64,000 bases of DNA, taken from the NCBI RefSeq assembly GCF_007997305.1, contig NZ_VORZ01000001.1, positions 1,054,001 through 1,118,000 of the forward strand. Direction: 5' to 3'. Both the position numbers and the translations under genes were made by a program. Positions 37,657 through 47,586 of this stretch are shown here, piece by piece; position 1 is the stretch's first letter, and the number at the start of each line of letters is the position of its first letter. The stretch comes from Psychrobacter frigidicola (lineage in GTDB: Bacteria > Pseudomonadota > Gammaproteobacteria > Pseudomonadales > Moraxellaceae). Under the pieces are notes generated by a model. That model ran no database searches and was not told the origin of the DNA. It saw nothing but the letters and a program-made list of their open reading frames with translations.

Positions 37657-40548
37657 CTAAGCGCGTTTCAGACGCAGCGCATTTAACACTACGAATAACG
37701 AGCTGAGCGACATGCCGATAGCTGCCAGCCAAGGTGGGACGTAGCCAAGGGCAGCTGGTAACAGTACAATGCCGTTATAGCTAAGAGCCCAGCGGAAGTT
37801 TTGTTTGATAATACGTTCGGTTTTATCAGCGATGCGTTTAGCAGCAACGATAGCTTCAATTTGACCATTTAAGATAATACTATCACTAGAAACCTGCGCC
37901 AAATCTGCCGCACCCGCTATTGAAGTTGAGACGTCAGCTGCTGCCAATACTGGGGCATCATTGATACCATCGCCGACCATAAGCACGACCGCATTCTGCG
38001 CTTGCAATTGCTGAATATGATTAACCTTATCGCTGGGGGATAAACCATTATGGGCGGATTGCATACCTAAAGATTTTGCCATAATCAATGCTTGTGGGCT
38101 TGGGTCCCCGGTTAACATTACCGACTCAAGACCTAGCGCTTTAAGCTTATCAAGCATAGGTTGCGCTGTATCGCGTACTTTATCATTAAAATAAAAACAG
38201 GCCAGCGCTTGCCATGAATTTGACTGATTACTGTCAGGAACGATATCCGACTCTACTGATAGAGGATAACAAGACAATACTACCGCTGAGCTAGCACGGT
38301 TCGAAGTTAAATCAATGGTTAGATTATTGCTTGTATTTGCATCACTCAATTTTTCATGATTAGCCTTTCTATCTAAAGCAAAATCAACATGACCAATCCG
38401 GTATAACATGCCATCAATGTTAGCTTCAACACCGCCTGATGGATAGAGGGTTAAATCCTGCGTAGCGGGTAAATGCAATTGATAAGCAGCCGTGAGCAGC
38501 GCATGAGCAATCGGATGGCGGCTACCAACTTCAAGGGCAGCGGCTATCGATAACAACTCATCTTTGCGTACGCTTGCAGGCTCATTTATTGAAGATTCAT
38601 GTGCTAATGACTCGTTTGCAGCTGGTAGCAGCTCAATGTTTAGTAAGTTCGGTTTACCATAAGTGAGCGTGCCTGTTTTATCAAAAGCCACATGCGTAAT
38701 TTCAGCTAAGGTCTGCAAAGTATGACCACGCGTGGTTAAAAACCCATAGCTTGCCAGACGGTTAGTCGCAACGGTTAAAGCAATAGGCGTTGCCAATGAT
38801 AACGCACAAGGGCAAGTCGCCACTAATACGGCTACAGTGGCCCAAATAGCTTGACTTGGATCGACGATATACCAGCCGATAAACACTAATACGGACAATA
38901 CCAAAATCCGTGCCACAAACCAACGTGCCAGCTTATCGGCTTGCTGCGCGAGTTTGGGTTTTTCGCTCATAGCGCGGTTCATAAGACGGTCAATCAGGCC
39001 AATCTGACTGTCTTCTGGCAGCGCAGTAACTAGCATCTCAAACGGCTGACTGTCGTTTTGAGCACCGCCGACAATATAATCGCCTTGGCCTTTTATAATC
39101 AAGTCGCCCTCGCCTGTTAATAAGCTTTGAGAGACGGTGGCGGTTTGACTGAGCAAAATACCATCACTGATAATCTCAGCACCCGCTTCAATCATAACGA
39201 TATCACCCACTTGCAAACTTTGGGCGGTGACCATCTGTTTTTGATCGTTAGAGAGTGGCTGCTGACGGGTCGCCTGTTGCCACTCTTGAGCAATAATAGA
39301 GGTCACTTTTTGGACACTGGCATCCATTTTTTTCATAAAGTCAGGCAGGGTACTTGGTGCGGTAGCTACTAAGGTATCCACTTCAGTATTTGCTTTGAGA
39401 AAACTTGTATTATTGCTAAGAGCTGAATTCTGAACGGGTAAATTATCAGATATATCAGCAGTAGCATCAAACACATTATTATCCGTACTCTGCGCCATCT
39501 GCTGTAATATAAGCTCAGCAGCGTCTTTATCCTCAGCAATTTTTTGTACTAATATCGGCTCAACGACGACCAAATCATTGGCCATAGTTGCCGCTTTTAG
39601 GCGTGCATTGTGCTCAATATAACGCCCTGCCAGTAAGAAGAAGATGAACATACTGACCGAATCATAGTAGGTCTGTCCATGTCCGGTAATAGTGGCATAT
39701 AAACTCGCAAAAAACGTGACAATCAGCGCGATACTAACAGGTACATCCATGTTGACTTGACGGGCGCGTACCGCTGACCATGCTGAGGTAAAGAAGGGAA
39801 CACCTGCATAAAAGAACACTGGAATGCTGACGAATAAAGACACCCAGCGTAAAAAATCCCGCTGCAATATCAACATACCACTATGCTCACCGAAATATAG
39901 TGCTACGGCATACATCATCGCCTGCATGGCACCGAGTGCCGCAATACCTAGCCTCAACAGCATCTTATTATTATGTTTGGCAAGCATCGCTTCATGGGTA
40001 TCTTGCCGATATGGTTTGGCTTCATAGCCAATTTCATTAATCACCGCCAAAATATGGCTAATAGGCAATTTGGTCTCATCCCAAACGATACGCATGCGTT
40101 GATTGGTTAAGTTGACCTGACACTTACTAATACCGTCAATCTCATACAGCCGCGACTCAATCAGCCAAGTACAAGCCACACAGCGTAAGTTATTGACCGA
40201 TAACTCTGCGACCGATAGACCGTCCTGTGCATAGACAAATTGCGATTTTATTTCTGCGTGGTCATATGCTTCCAATTGGGTCAATTGCGTAGGCAGACTT
40301 GCTGTCCGGTTAATTTCTGAGCGGTCGAGATAATATTGCTCAAGGCCGGCCTCAACGATACTTTGGGAGGCCAGCTGACAACCCATACAACACATCTCAC
40401 GTGACGAGCCTAGTACATCAGTATGAAACGGGGGCTTTGGTACCGGATCACCACAGTGAAAGCAGTGCCCTGCTGGTGGCAGCACCAGTCCTTGAGTAAT
40501 AGAGTAATCGTCGTAGTGAGAGGCAGTAGATGACAAAGTGCTGGACAT
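37657..40548 (-). CDS. CcoI/FixI-type copper-translocating P-type ATPase
   Basis: A 963-residue inner-membrane P1B-ATPase. An N-terminal metal-binding region with FHCGDP and CCMGCQ (PF12156-like) is followed by an HMA domain with CVAC near residue 119, eight membrane helices, the CPC motif (CPCALSLATP) near 577, the phosphorylated Asp in DKTGT near 619, and GDGINDAPVLAA. The PF12156 region and CPC motif mark the CcoI/FixI branch that supplies copper for cbb3 oxidase assembly, though no cco genes are nearby. Disordered inserts of about 90 residues before the actuator domain and shorter ones in the ATP-binding domain make it long for the family (usually 700-830). Start at 40548 preferred, with AAAGGAAG upstream. 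Confidence 0.88.
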   Translation of the reverse strand: MSSTLSSTASHYDDYSITQGLVLPPAGHCFHCGDPVPKPPFHTDVLGSSREMCCMGCQLASQSIVEAGLEQYYLDRSEINRTASLPTQLTQLEAYDHAEIKSQFVYAQDGLSVAELSVNNLRCVACTWLIESRLYEIDGISKCQVNLTNQRMRIVWDETKLPISHILAVINEIGYEAKPYRQDTHEAMLAKHNNKMLLRLGIAALGAMQAMMYAVALYFGEHSGMLILQRDFLRWVSLFVSIPVFFYAGVPFFTSAWSAVRARQVNMDVPVSIALIVTFFASLYATITGHGQTYYDSVSMFIFFLLAGRYIEHNARLKAATMANDLVVVEPILVQKIAEDKDAAELILQQMAQSTDNNVFDATADISDNLPVQNSALSNNTSFLKANTEVDTLVATAPSTLPDFMKKMDASVQKVTSIIAQEWQQATRQQPLSNDQKQMVTAQSLQVGDIVMIEAGAEIISDGILLSQTATVSQSLLTGEGDLIIKGQGDYIVGGAQNDSQPFEMLVTALPEDSQIGLIDRLMNRAMSEKPKLAQQADKLARWFVARILVLSVLVFIGWYIVDPSQAIWATVAVLVATCPCALSLATPIALTVATNRLASYGFLTTRGHTLQTLAEITHVAFDKTGTLTYGKPNLLNIELLPAANESLAHESSINEPASVRKDELLSIAAALEVGSRHPIAHALLTAAYQLHLPATQDLTLYPSGGVEANIDGMLYRIGHVDFALDRKANHEKLSDANTSNNLTIDLTSNRASSAVVLSCYPLSVESDIVPDSNQSNSWQALACFYFNDKVRDTAQPMLDKLKALGLESVMLTGDPSPQALIMAKSLGMQSAHNGLSPSDKVNHIQQLQAQNAVVLMVGDGINDAPVLAAADVSTSIAGAADLAQVSSDSIILNGQIEAIVAAKRIADKTERIIKQNFRWALSYNGIVLLPAALGYVPPWLAAIGMSLSSLFVVLNALRLKRA

Positions 40549-40934
40549 GGTAGATATAACTTCCTTTAGACATATTTGCTTGACGCAAATGTAGACTTCG
40601 AACAAATACTGGTTTGGAATAAGTAAAACAACGTGAATTACCTGTGCCTTACCACCCCTTAACTCATAAAAAAACCATAGAAAAATGATTCATCTATTAG
40701 TTAACTAAGTAAGGCAAGCAAGTTTATAAACAAGTAAATTATTATTTTATATGGTGTTCAGTCACCAGATTAAAAGCTTAATAAATTGACGGTTTCATAG
40801 TCAACAATCCCTACATTCAGTATACGCCCTCATAGCATGGCAATAATGAATCCTAACGTTGATGATGATAGATTGAAAATTTTGTCAATTTGCGTCATTA
40901 TAGAGCAGTTTTTTTATGTCAAAACGGTGCGTTA
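40549..40934. other. Divergent copper ATPase - mrcB control region
   Basis: AT-rich, no gene. A short ATG frame at 40916 overlaps the start of mrcB in another frame and stops after 20 codons. No promoter could be assigned. Confidence 0.45.
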
Positions 40935-43436
40935 TCAGTGCAAAAGTCCCATTCTACTCTATCACAGTCGCCTAAGTCTGCCGTAAATACCCTACCATCG
41001 CAGCAGCGTGGCCTCGTGTTTAGCAGTATTTTATTAATTATTGTCATCATTGGTATGGTGCTATTGGCACTGTATTTGGTCAAACTTGATCGTACCATCA
41101 CTCATAAGTTCGAGGGTAAACGCTGGGACATTCCTGCAAAGGTATACTCGCAGCCGCTTGAGCTCTATCAAGACGCTAAAGTTGATAATGACACTATTAA
41201 ATCGTGGCTGGAGCTGCTTAATTATCGCAGCAATAAGTCCTACGATCGTACGGGCACTTATTATAAATCTGGTAATGATTACTTTATTCATACTCGCGGC
41301 TTCAGTTATAGCGCCGCTGATGTTGATAAAGAACAAGTTATTAAGATGACTATTGCTGATAGTAAAATCAAGTCCATTCAAAGTACTGAGCAAAATGCAT
41401 CGGGTATTATTCGACTTGAACCGGTGAGTATTGGCGGTATTTATCCTGATAATAATGAAGATCGATTGGTCGTCTCGTTAGATGATGTGCCGCAGCCGCT
41501 GATTGATGCGCTCGTTGCCACAGAAGACCGAGGTTTTTATGAGCATAAAGGGGTTTCGGTACGCGGTATCGCCCGTGCAGTGATTAATAACTTCACTGGC
41601 GGCGCGCGTCAAGGGGGCTCGACCATTACCCAACAGTTGATTAAGAATTTTTATCTTAACTCTGATCGTACTATGAAGCGTAAAGTCAATGAGGCGATGA
41701 TGGCGGTGCTTCTTGAGCTACATTATAGCAAAGATGAGATTTTGCAGGCCTATCTCAACGAGATTTACTTGGGACAAAATGGCAATCGCTCAATTAATGG
41801 CTTTGGCTTGGCATCGGAGTTTTATTTCGACCAGCCCCTTAGTGAACTGAGTATTGATCAGCAGGCTTTATTGGTCGGTATGGCAAAAGGGCCTAGCGTC
41901 TATAATCCGCGTCGCCATCCCAATGACTCAAAAGCACGCCGTGATACGGTACTGAATAACATGCTGACTATCGGGACGCTCTCACGAGAAGAATATGACA
42001 AGGCGCTTGAAAAACCACTGGGTGTGATTGACAAGCCCGTTGACGGCAAAAGCCGTTTTCCGGACTTTTTGGATATTGTCAAACGTGAGCTTAATGATGT
42101 TTATTATTCCGATGACCTTAAAAATGAAGGGTTGATTATTATTAGTACCCTCGACCCCATTACCCAAATGGCCGCTGATAAAGCAGTCAGTAAAAAGCTT
42201 GGGGAGCTGCGCCGAAATGGCACTAAGACTAAAAACTTACAAGGCGCGTTAGTGAGTGCCAACCCTGAAACAGGTGAGCTAGTCGCTGTTGTGGGCAGTG
42301 GTAGCGAATTTACAGGCTTTAATCGCGCCGTTGATGCCAAGCGGCCAGTAGGCTCGTTATTAAAACCTATTATTTATATGACAGCGTTAGAGAGCGGCCG
42401 TTACAACTTAGCAAGCTCAGTGGATGATACGCCTATCACTGTTAATCTGAGAGATGGTGGAGACTGGAATCCTAAAAACTACGATGGTCGCGATCATGGT
42501 TACGTCCCATTAACTACCGCAATTGCGCAGTCCTATAACCAAGCTGCCGTGCGCTTAGGGATGGAGTTTGGGATTGATACCTTTGCTAAGCAATTACGCC
42601 GTTTAGGTGTTGAAGCAAAAGTTCCTGACTACCCGTCAGTATTATTGGGTGCCGTTAACTTAAGTCCGATGGATATGCTCGGCGTCTATCAAGTATTTGC
42701 TACCGGCGGCTTTCGTACGCCTATTCACAGTATTCGCACCGTTATCGATGACCGTGGCCGTATTCTCCAACGGACAGGGTTAAATACTCAGCGTAGCATC
42801 GCCCCTGAGACCAATTATTTGACCAATTATGCACTGCAACAAGTGGTCAAAAGTGGCACAGCCAGACGTATTGAATCGCTCGGTAGCAACCTTAATCTGG
42901 CCGGCAAAACTGGAACAACCAATGACTACCGCGATGCATGGTTTGCAGGTTATAGCGGCAACTATGTGAGTGTGGTTTGGGTTGGCCGTGATGATAATAA
43001 GCCTATTGGTCTAAGCGGTGGTACCGGAGCGCTGCCAGTTTGGGTCGATTATATGAATCGTCTTAAATTGACACCAGTATCGATGCCAGAACCTGAAGGC
43101 ATTGAATGGTTATGGCTTGAGAACAATTCTGGTAAGTTGTCTAATGAGCGCTGCGCCAATGCACGCTACCTGCCAGTAATGTCAGCCTATTTACCAGAGG
43201 AAGCCAGTAGCTGTGCGATTGAATTATACGAACAAGACCGTGCTCGTGAACAAATGCAGTGGCAAAGTCAGCAGGGCAATATCAACCAGCAGCGCCGCCG
43301 TGAAGGTTTAGATATTCCAAATGGTGAAGCCATTGATGAGCAAAACAATCAAAATAATGACGGACAACAAGAGGGCATTATTATCGATGGACCTAAAGTA
43401 CGCAAACTAGTCGAACGCGCCCTTGAGTGGTTCTAG
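40935..43436 (+). CDS. mrcB: Bifunctional penicillin-binding protein 1b
   Basis: A class A PBP of about 830 residues, inner-membrane anchored. After one N-terminal helix (FSSILLIIVIIGMVLLALYL) come a UB2H-like region (to about residue 170), the glycosyltransferase domain (EDRGFYEHKGVSVRGIARA and GGSTITQQLIKNF), and the transpeptidase domain with SLLK nucleophile region, and KTGTTNDYRDAWF. It builds and cross-links peptidoglycan. The frame is open from 40890, but it has no in-frame ATG before the membrane helix; GTG at 40935 is my choice and TTG at 40890 the alternative. A possible one-base sequence difference near 40916-40935 would join an ATG. The next gene encodes its likely activator. Confidence 0.93.
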   Translation, partial: SVQKSHSTLSQSPKSAVNTLPSQQRGLVFSSILLIIVIIGMVLLALYLVKLDRTITHKFEGKRWDIPAKVYSQPLELYQDAKVDNDTIKSWLELLNYRSNKSYDRTGTYYKSGNDYFIHTRGFSYSAADVDKEQVIKMTIADSKIKSIQSTEQNASGIIRLEPVSIGGIYPDNNEDRLVVSLDDVPQPLIDALVATEDRGFYEHKGVSVRGIARAVINNFTGGARQGGSTITQQLIKNFYLNSDRTMKRKVNEAMMAVLLELHYSKDEILQAYLNEIYLGQNGNRSINGFGLASEFYFDQPLSELSIDQQALLVGMAKGPSVYNPRRHPNDSKARRDTVLNNMLTIGTLSREEYDKALEKPLGVIDKPVDGKSRFPDFLDIVKRELNDVYYSDDLKNEGLIIISTLDPITQMAADKAVSKKLGELRRNGTKTKNLQGALVSANPETGELVAVVGSGSEFTGFNRAVDAKRPVGSLLKPIIYMTALESGRYNLASSVDDTPITVNLRDGGDWNPKNYDGRDHGYVPLTTAIAQSYNQAAVRLGMEFGIDTFAKQLRRLGVEAKVPDYPSVLLGAVNLSPMDMLGVYQVFATGGFRTPIHSIRTVIDDRGRILQRTGLNTQRSIAPETNYLTNYALQQVVKSGTARRIESLGSNLNLAGKTGTTNDYRDAWFAGYSGNYVSVVWVGRDDNKPIGLSGGTGALPVWVDYMNRLKLTPVSMPEPEGIEWLWLENNSGKLSNERCANARYLPVMSAYLPEEASSCAIELYEQDRAREQMQWQSQQGNINQQRRREGLDIPNGEAIDEQNNQNNDGQQEGIIIDGPKVRKLVERALEWF

Positions 43437-43477
43437 GGTGTCAGTATCGTTCATAATCTTTGGGAAAGGGTCTTAGT

Positions 43478-44245
43478 ATGGCGTGTTTTATACAACAATC
43501 GGTACTATCTACGCAAAAAAGGTCTAGAAATCAGATGCTCTTAACTAGAACTGCGTTGGTCACCAGCGCAATTATTAGCATGCTCAGCATAAGTGCTTGT
43601 CAGAGCGTGCCAGTGCATGCACCTACGTCGATGACGACAAAGCCCACCTCAACATCTGTAAGTCAGATGCCCGTTATTAACGATGACAACTCTATTAATG
43701 ATGGTTCTGCAAATGACCACCCTATTGAACCTTATGTTCCGCCTAAACAGTCCACTGCACCAGACACCGTAGTGGAACAAGCGTCTGTCCAGTATCCAAG
43801 ACCTACCACTACCATCCCCTCTCGTGATGACGCCAAAATACAATTGCCAACACCGCCATCACGTAATGAGCTCTTAGAGCGCGCGCGACAAAACTCACAA
43901 CAACGAAGTCGTCCGTCTACAGTAAACAACAGTAATTTACCAGCCTTTAAAAATTTAATGCAAACGGGTATTAAGCAGCTAAAATCGGGGAACCTAACAG
44001 CAGCCGAAAGTAGTTTTACTCGCGCTCAACGTCTTGCACCAAAATCAGTGGAGCCTTATTTTTACTTGTCACAAGTGGCTCTTAAAAAGAACCAACCACG
44101 TAAGGCTGAGGCAATGGCGCGGCGCGGTCTTAGCGTTTCAACAGATGCCAACCACCATCACTCCTTGTGGCAAATTATCTTGCGCTCGGGGCAAATGCAA
44201 AATAATCCGCGCGTGATTAAAGAGGCGCAGCAGGCATTACGCTAA
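43478..44245 (+). CDS. lpoP: LpoP-like TPR lipoprotein, probable PBP1b activator
   Basis: A lipoprotein of 255 residues with a lipobox SISAC preceded by MLLTRTALVTSAIISML. A Pro/Thr-rich linker (about 100 residues) leads to a C-terminal TPR domain (NLMQTGIKQLKSGNLTAAES and APKSVEPYFYLSQVALKK). It begins 41 bases after mrcB. In Pseudomonas and Acinetobacter a TPR lipoprotein, LpoP, encoded next to PBP1b activates it from the outer membrane; the adjacency and layout fit that. AAAGGG lies 8 bases before the chosen ATG. An internal ATG at 43535 would give a more standard signal peptide length and may be the true start. Confidence 0.8.
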   Translation: MACFIQQSVLSTQKRSRNQMLLTRTALVTSAIISMLSISACQSVPVHAPTSMTTKPTSTSVSQMPVINDDNSINDGSANDHPIEPYVPPKQSTAPDTVVEQASVQYPRPTTTIPSRDDAKIQLPTPPSRNELLERARQNSQQRSRPSTVNNSNLPAFKNLMQTGIKQLKSGNLTAAESSFTRAQRLAPKSVEPYFYLSQVALKKNQPRKAEAMARRGLSVSTDANHHHSLWQIILRSGQMQNNPRVIKEAQQALR

Positions 44246-44395
44246 GCATTCAGATTTTGAATATCTTGTAGTAAGCAATCAAATTTAGACTATGAATACA
44301 TAGGTTATCAGTAGAGTAGCTACTTACTCTTTATTGCTTCTCTTTATCCATATTTCACTTTTATTCATTTTTTAATTCAATCTAAGGCTACCGTT

Positions 44396-45322
44396 ATGGC
44401 ATGGCAACAACTGCACCTACAGTGCGAAAAAGCAAACGTTGATTTGGCAGAAGCACTTTTATTAGAGGCAGGCGCGCTCTCCATTGCCTTAGATGATGCC
44501 GGTGACCAGCCGTTATTTGAACCGCTGCCGGGTGAGTCGCCGCTATGGGATGAGGTTATCTTGACTGGGCTGTTTGATGCGTCTACCGATGTCGGCAGCA
44601 GGCAAGCCGTTGAGCAATTAAGTCACGATATCGCCGCTCAAGTACATGCCAGCCGTGTTTGGCTGAGCGCAGTCGAAGACAAAGATTGGGAGCGCGAATG
44701 GATGACGCACTACCATCCTATTGAATGCGCTAATGATCTGTGGGTAGTACCAAACTGGTTAAAACCACCTAACCCTGATGCCACTAATATCATTATGGAC
44801 CCTGGTCTTGCCTTTGGAACGGGCTATCATGCTACGACGCGCTTATGCCTTGACTGGTTAACTGAGCAAGACTTAGCTGGAAAGACTGTTATTGATTATG
44901 GGTGCGGCTCCGGAATTTTGGGAGTTGCTGCATTATTATTAGGGGCGCGGCATGTCTACGCGGTTGATATTGACCCGCAAGCGGTACTGGCCACCAATCA
45001 AAATGCGGCGCGCAATCATGTTGAGGGACAACTACAAGCTTTCTTACCCGAAGACTTTAACCAGTTTTGGGCTCAACACGCTGTTGCTCCCGTTGATGTA
45101 ATTGTAGCTAATATTCTAGCCAAACCTCTTATTAGTCTTGCGCCTTATTTTGCAACATTAATTACCTTAAAAGGTCGTATTGTATTGGCAGGTTTGATTG
45201 AATCGCAGACTGAGCAAGTCAGCGATGCGTATAAACCTTACTTTGCACTGGATCCTAAACATACCTTTACGGCCCAAGAAGACCAGCATTGGCAGCGGCT
45301 ATCAGGTACATTTACAGGATAG
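44396..45322 (+). CDS. prmA: Ribosomal protein L11 methyltransferase
   Basis: A 308-residue SAM-dependent enzyme that trimethylates lysines and the N-terminus of ribosomal protein L11. Family hallmarks are DPGLAFGTGYHATTRLCLDW, the SAM-binding VIDYGCGSGILGVAALLLGA, and VIVANILAKPLISL. Length is normal. The N-terminal domain (residues 1-110) is the substrate-recognition part. It is followed by a zinc-ribbon gene, fis and purH. Confidence 0.95.
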   Translation: MAWQQLHLQCEKANVDLAEALLLEAGALSIALDDAGDQPLFEPLPGESPLWDEVILTGLFDASTDVGSRQAVEQLSHDIAAQVHASRVWLSAVEDKDWEREWMTHYHPIECANDLWVVPNWLKPPNPDATNIIMDPGLAFGTGYHATTRLCLDWLTEQDLAGKTVIDYGCGSGILGVAALLLGARHVYAVDIDPQAVLATNQNAARNHVEGQLQAFLPEDFNQFWAQHAVAPVDVIVANILAKPLISLAPYFATLITLKGRIVLAGLIESQTEQVSDAYKPYFALDPKHTFTAQEDQHWQRLSGTFTG

Positions 45323-45502
45323 CAACATTCAATTACATCTGTTACGATAAGCTCTTGGCATTAGTTTGTAATTTTGCTCCTGCTGCTCAACTGTGTATAT
45401 ATCCTCAGTTTTAAATGAGAGTATTTGAGATGCTAGCGCAACAGGCACATGTTAATCAGTAGAAGAGTGGCTTAACTGCCGAGTATTTTTGGATGTCAAT
45501 CT

Positions 45503-46840
45503 ATGACCACGGTTATAAAAACGCAGTGCCCACATTGTCAGGCTTCTTTTAAGCTGCCGCGCGCGCAATTAAATCGAGCTGATACCAAAGGGCGCTGTAA
45601 TCGTTGTCAGCATATATTCTTAGTGAATGAACACCTGCTGGTCTCAGCCGAAAACCAAGCATTAACGCCTAATAAAATAACGCATGCGAACAAGCAGGCA
45701 CATGATGTTACGCAGAAAGAGAATGAGAAAAAAATCTTTCTTAGTAAAAAAAGTGCAATAAACAGTAACGCTCAACCCTCAACCAGCTCTAAAGAAAAAG
45801 ATGTAAACTTAGACGCTAATATCCTTATTCATGATGATATGGAAATTGATGAACCTTCTGAGGCTCTTACAGAGTATGACTCGCTTGATGAGATGGACGC
45901 TTGGCTAACCCAAGTGGATGCCTCATCTTTGAATAACTACAATACTACTGAATCAACCAGCTCAGACAATAACGCCGATTCACTTGCAGATATCAATACA
46001 ACACATTTACAGCCCATAATACCGACAGTTACTTCACTTAGATCAAATGCGAATGCCGAACGTTCAAGCACTCCCAATGCTAATAACCACCAACGGACTG
46101 CTGAAAAATCAATAAGTTCAGCTATTGCCAATGATATTCATGCTAGGGTCGCGGCTAGTGACGGTAGTGATATCAACGAAAATGCTTGGCTTGAAACGCT
46201 CTTAAAAGAACAGAACGGCTTAGATAGCTCGGCCGTAAGTGAACAAGACGATACTGATTTGTCGCAGCTACTCACCGATTTGGGAGTAGGTCCTGACGAG
46301 GAAGAAAACACCGACCAAGTACGTGATAACAACATTAAGGCCCGAGTGCAATTATCGCCAACTTCTACTCAGAACTCTATAGCAACCGGATTATGGGCTG
46401 CTGGCTGCTTGGTACTAGCCCTGTTATTAATAGCACAATATGTTATTTTTAATCTAGATAATCTAGTTAAAAACCCTACAGTTGCGGCACGACTGCAAAC
46501 TATCTGTTCTAGCGCCGCTTGTAGTTTACCGCATGCCGATATTACTGCGCTTAATATCAAAAAACTTGCTTACAGACCAAGTAAAGTAAAGTCGGCAGCT
46601 ACCTTTAGTGATGTTCAAGCTGATTTAATTAATGAAAGCCCGCAGTCGCAACTACTCCCCAATCTTAAAGTGAGCATTTATGGTAGCAACGCCATCATTG
46701 GTGAGTTTATTGCGCAACCTGCAGATTATCTGCTAAGTACCGAAAACCAGCTCGCCGCTGAGCGTAGTAAGTCTGTAATGTTTACTATCCCTGTGGCTAC
46801 CAATCAGATTAGTGACGTGCAGATTATTCCTATTTATTAA
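45503..46840 (+). CDS. MJ0042 zinc-ribbon / DUF3426 membrane protein
   Basis: A 445-residue protein. The N-terminus is a zinc ribbon with two CxxC pairs (TQCPHCQASF and GRCNRCQHIF). A long disordered acidic region (about residues 60-285) leads to one membrane helix (GLWAAGCLVLALLLIAQYVI, about 295-315) and a C-terminal DUF3426 domain with two cysteines in the CSSAACSLP segment. Proteins of this architecture are found beside prmA in many gammaproteobacteria; function is unknown. The ribbon is cytosolic and the DUF3426 part periplasmic. Confidence 0.85.
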   Translation: MTTVIKTQCPHCQASFKLPRAQLNRADTKGRCNRCQHIFLVNEHLLVSAENQALTPNKITHANKQAHDVTQKENEKKIFLSKKSAINSNAQPSTSSKEKDVNLDANILIHDDMEIDEPSEALTEYDSLDEMDAWLTQVDASSLNNYNTTESTSSDNNADSLADINTTHLQPIIPTVTSLRSNANAERSSTPNANNHQRTAEKSISSAIANDIHARVAASDGSDINENAWLETLLKEQNGLDSSAVSEQDDTDLSQLLTDLGVGPDEEENTDQVRDNNIKARVQLSPTSTQNSIATGLWAAGCLVLALLLIAQYVIFNLDNLVKNPTVAARLQTICSSAACSLPHADITALNIKKLAYRPSKVKSAATFSDVQADLINESPQSQLLPNLKVSIYGSNAIIGEFIAQPADYLLSTENQLAAERSKSVMFTIPVATNQISDVQIIPIY

Positions 46841-46971
46841 TAGTTAACTAATCACTCTAAAGCAAAAAGTTATCGCATTGAGTTATTTCATTCATGTCAC
46901 TCTCATTTATTTATAATCATACAATAGTTATAAGCATTACTTTCAGCCGTAACTTTTAAGGACATCACCTT

Positions 46972-47382
46972 ATGGCACACCAGACCAGACTTCCTGCCAA
47001 CCGTTTTGCCCACAGCTCTGACCTCAAAAATAATCGCGGCAATGCCGAGCATTTTCATCACTCAGAATTTCAACAATCGACAATCCCATTACTAGATCAG
47101 ACTACTGAGATTGGCGACAATAGCGTGCACTCTATTCCAGTGGACAATTCTCAAGAACCGCTGCGGATGCACGTTGAGCGCGTGGTACGAGAGTATTTTG
47201 CTGCGTTAGGTGATGAGTTACCTACGGACTTATATGCCCTAATTTTAAAAGAGGTTGAATTACCGCTACTAACGGTCATTCTTGAGCAAACCCGTGGCAA
47301 TCAGACCAAATGCGCACAAATACTAGGCCTCAATCGTGGCACCTTGCGCAAAAAGCTTAAGACTTATAATTTAATGTCCTAG
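46972..47382 (+). CDS. fis: Fis-family nucleoid protein / DNA-binding regulator
   Basis: A 136-residue protein with the Fis C-terminal helix-turn-helix (ILEQTRGNQTKCAQILGLNR then GTLRKKLKTY). It is about 38 residues longer than E. coli Fis because of a polar, disordered N-terminus. Fis bends DNA and controls rRNA and many other promoters. It lies directly upstream of purH, as in pseudomonads, where dusB usually precedes it; dusB is not present here. The distance to purH is 204 bases. Confidence 0.92.
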   Translation: MAHQTRLPANRFAHSSDLKNNRGNAEHFHHSEFQQSTIPLLDQTTEIGDNSVHSIPVDNSQEPLRMHVERVVREYFAALGDELPTDLYALILKEVELPLLTVILEQTRGNQTKCAQILGLNRGTLRKKLKTYNLMS

Positions 47383-47586
47383 TGTTATTTGTTATAAAGC
47401 GGCGTAGAATTTTGTGTAAAATGGTCAAATGTTTTATGATGGCGGTTCCCAATCCTTATTATGCTTATGCTTATGCTTATAATTTAAATTGTGCGCGGCA
47501 ATTCATGACGACACAGTATCATGATTATAATTGTCATTACTATTTTGCCAGACGCTTACGTTGGGCTTTTTTATGGAATAGATTTT

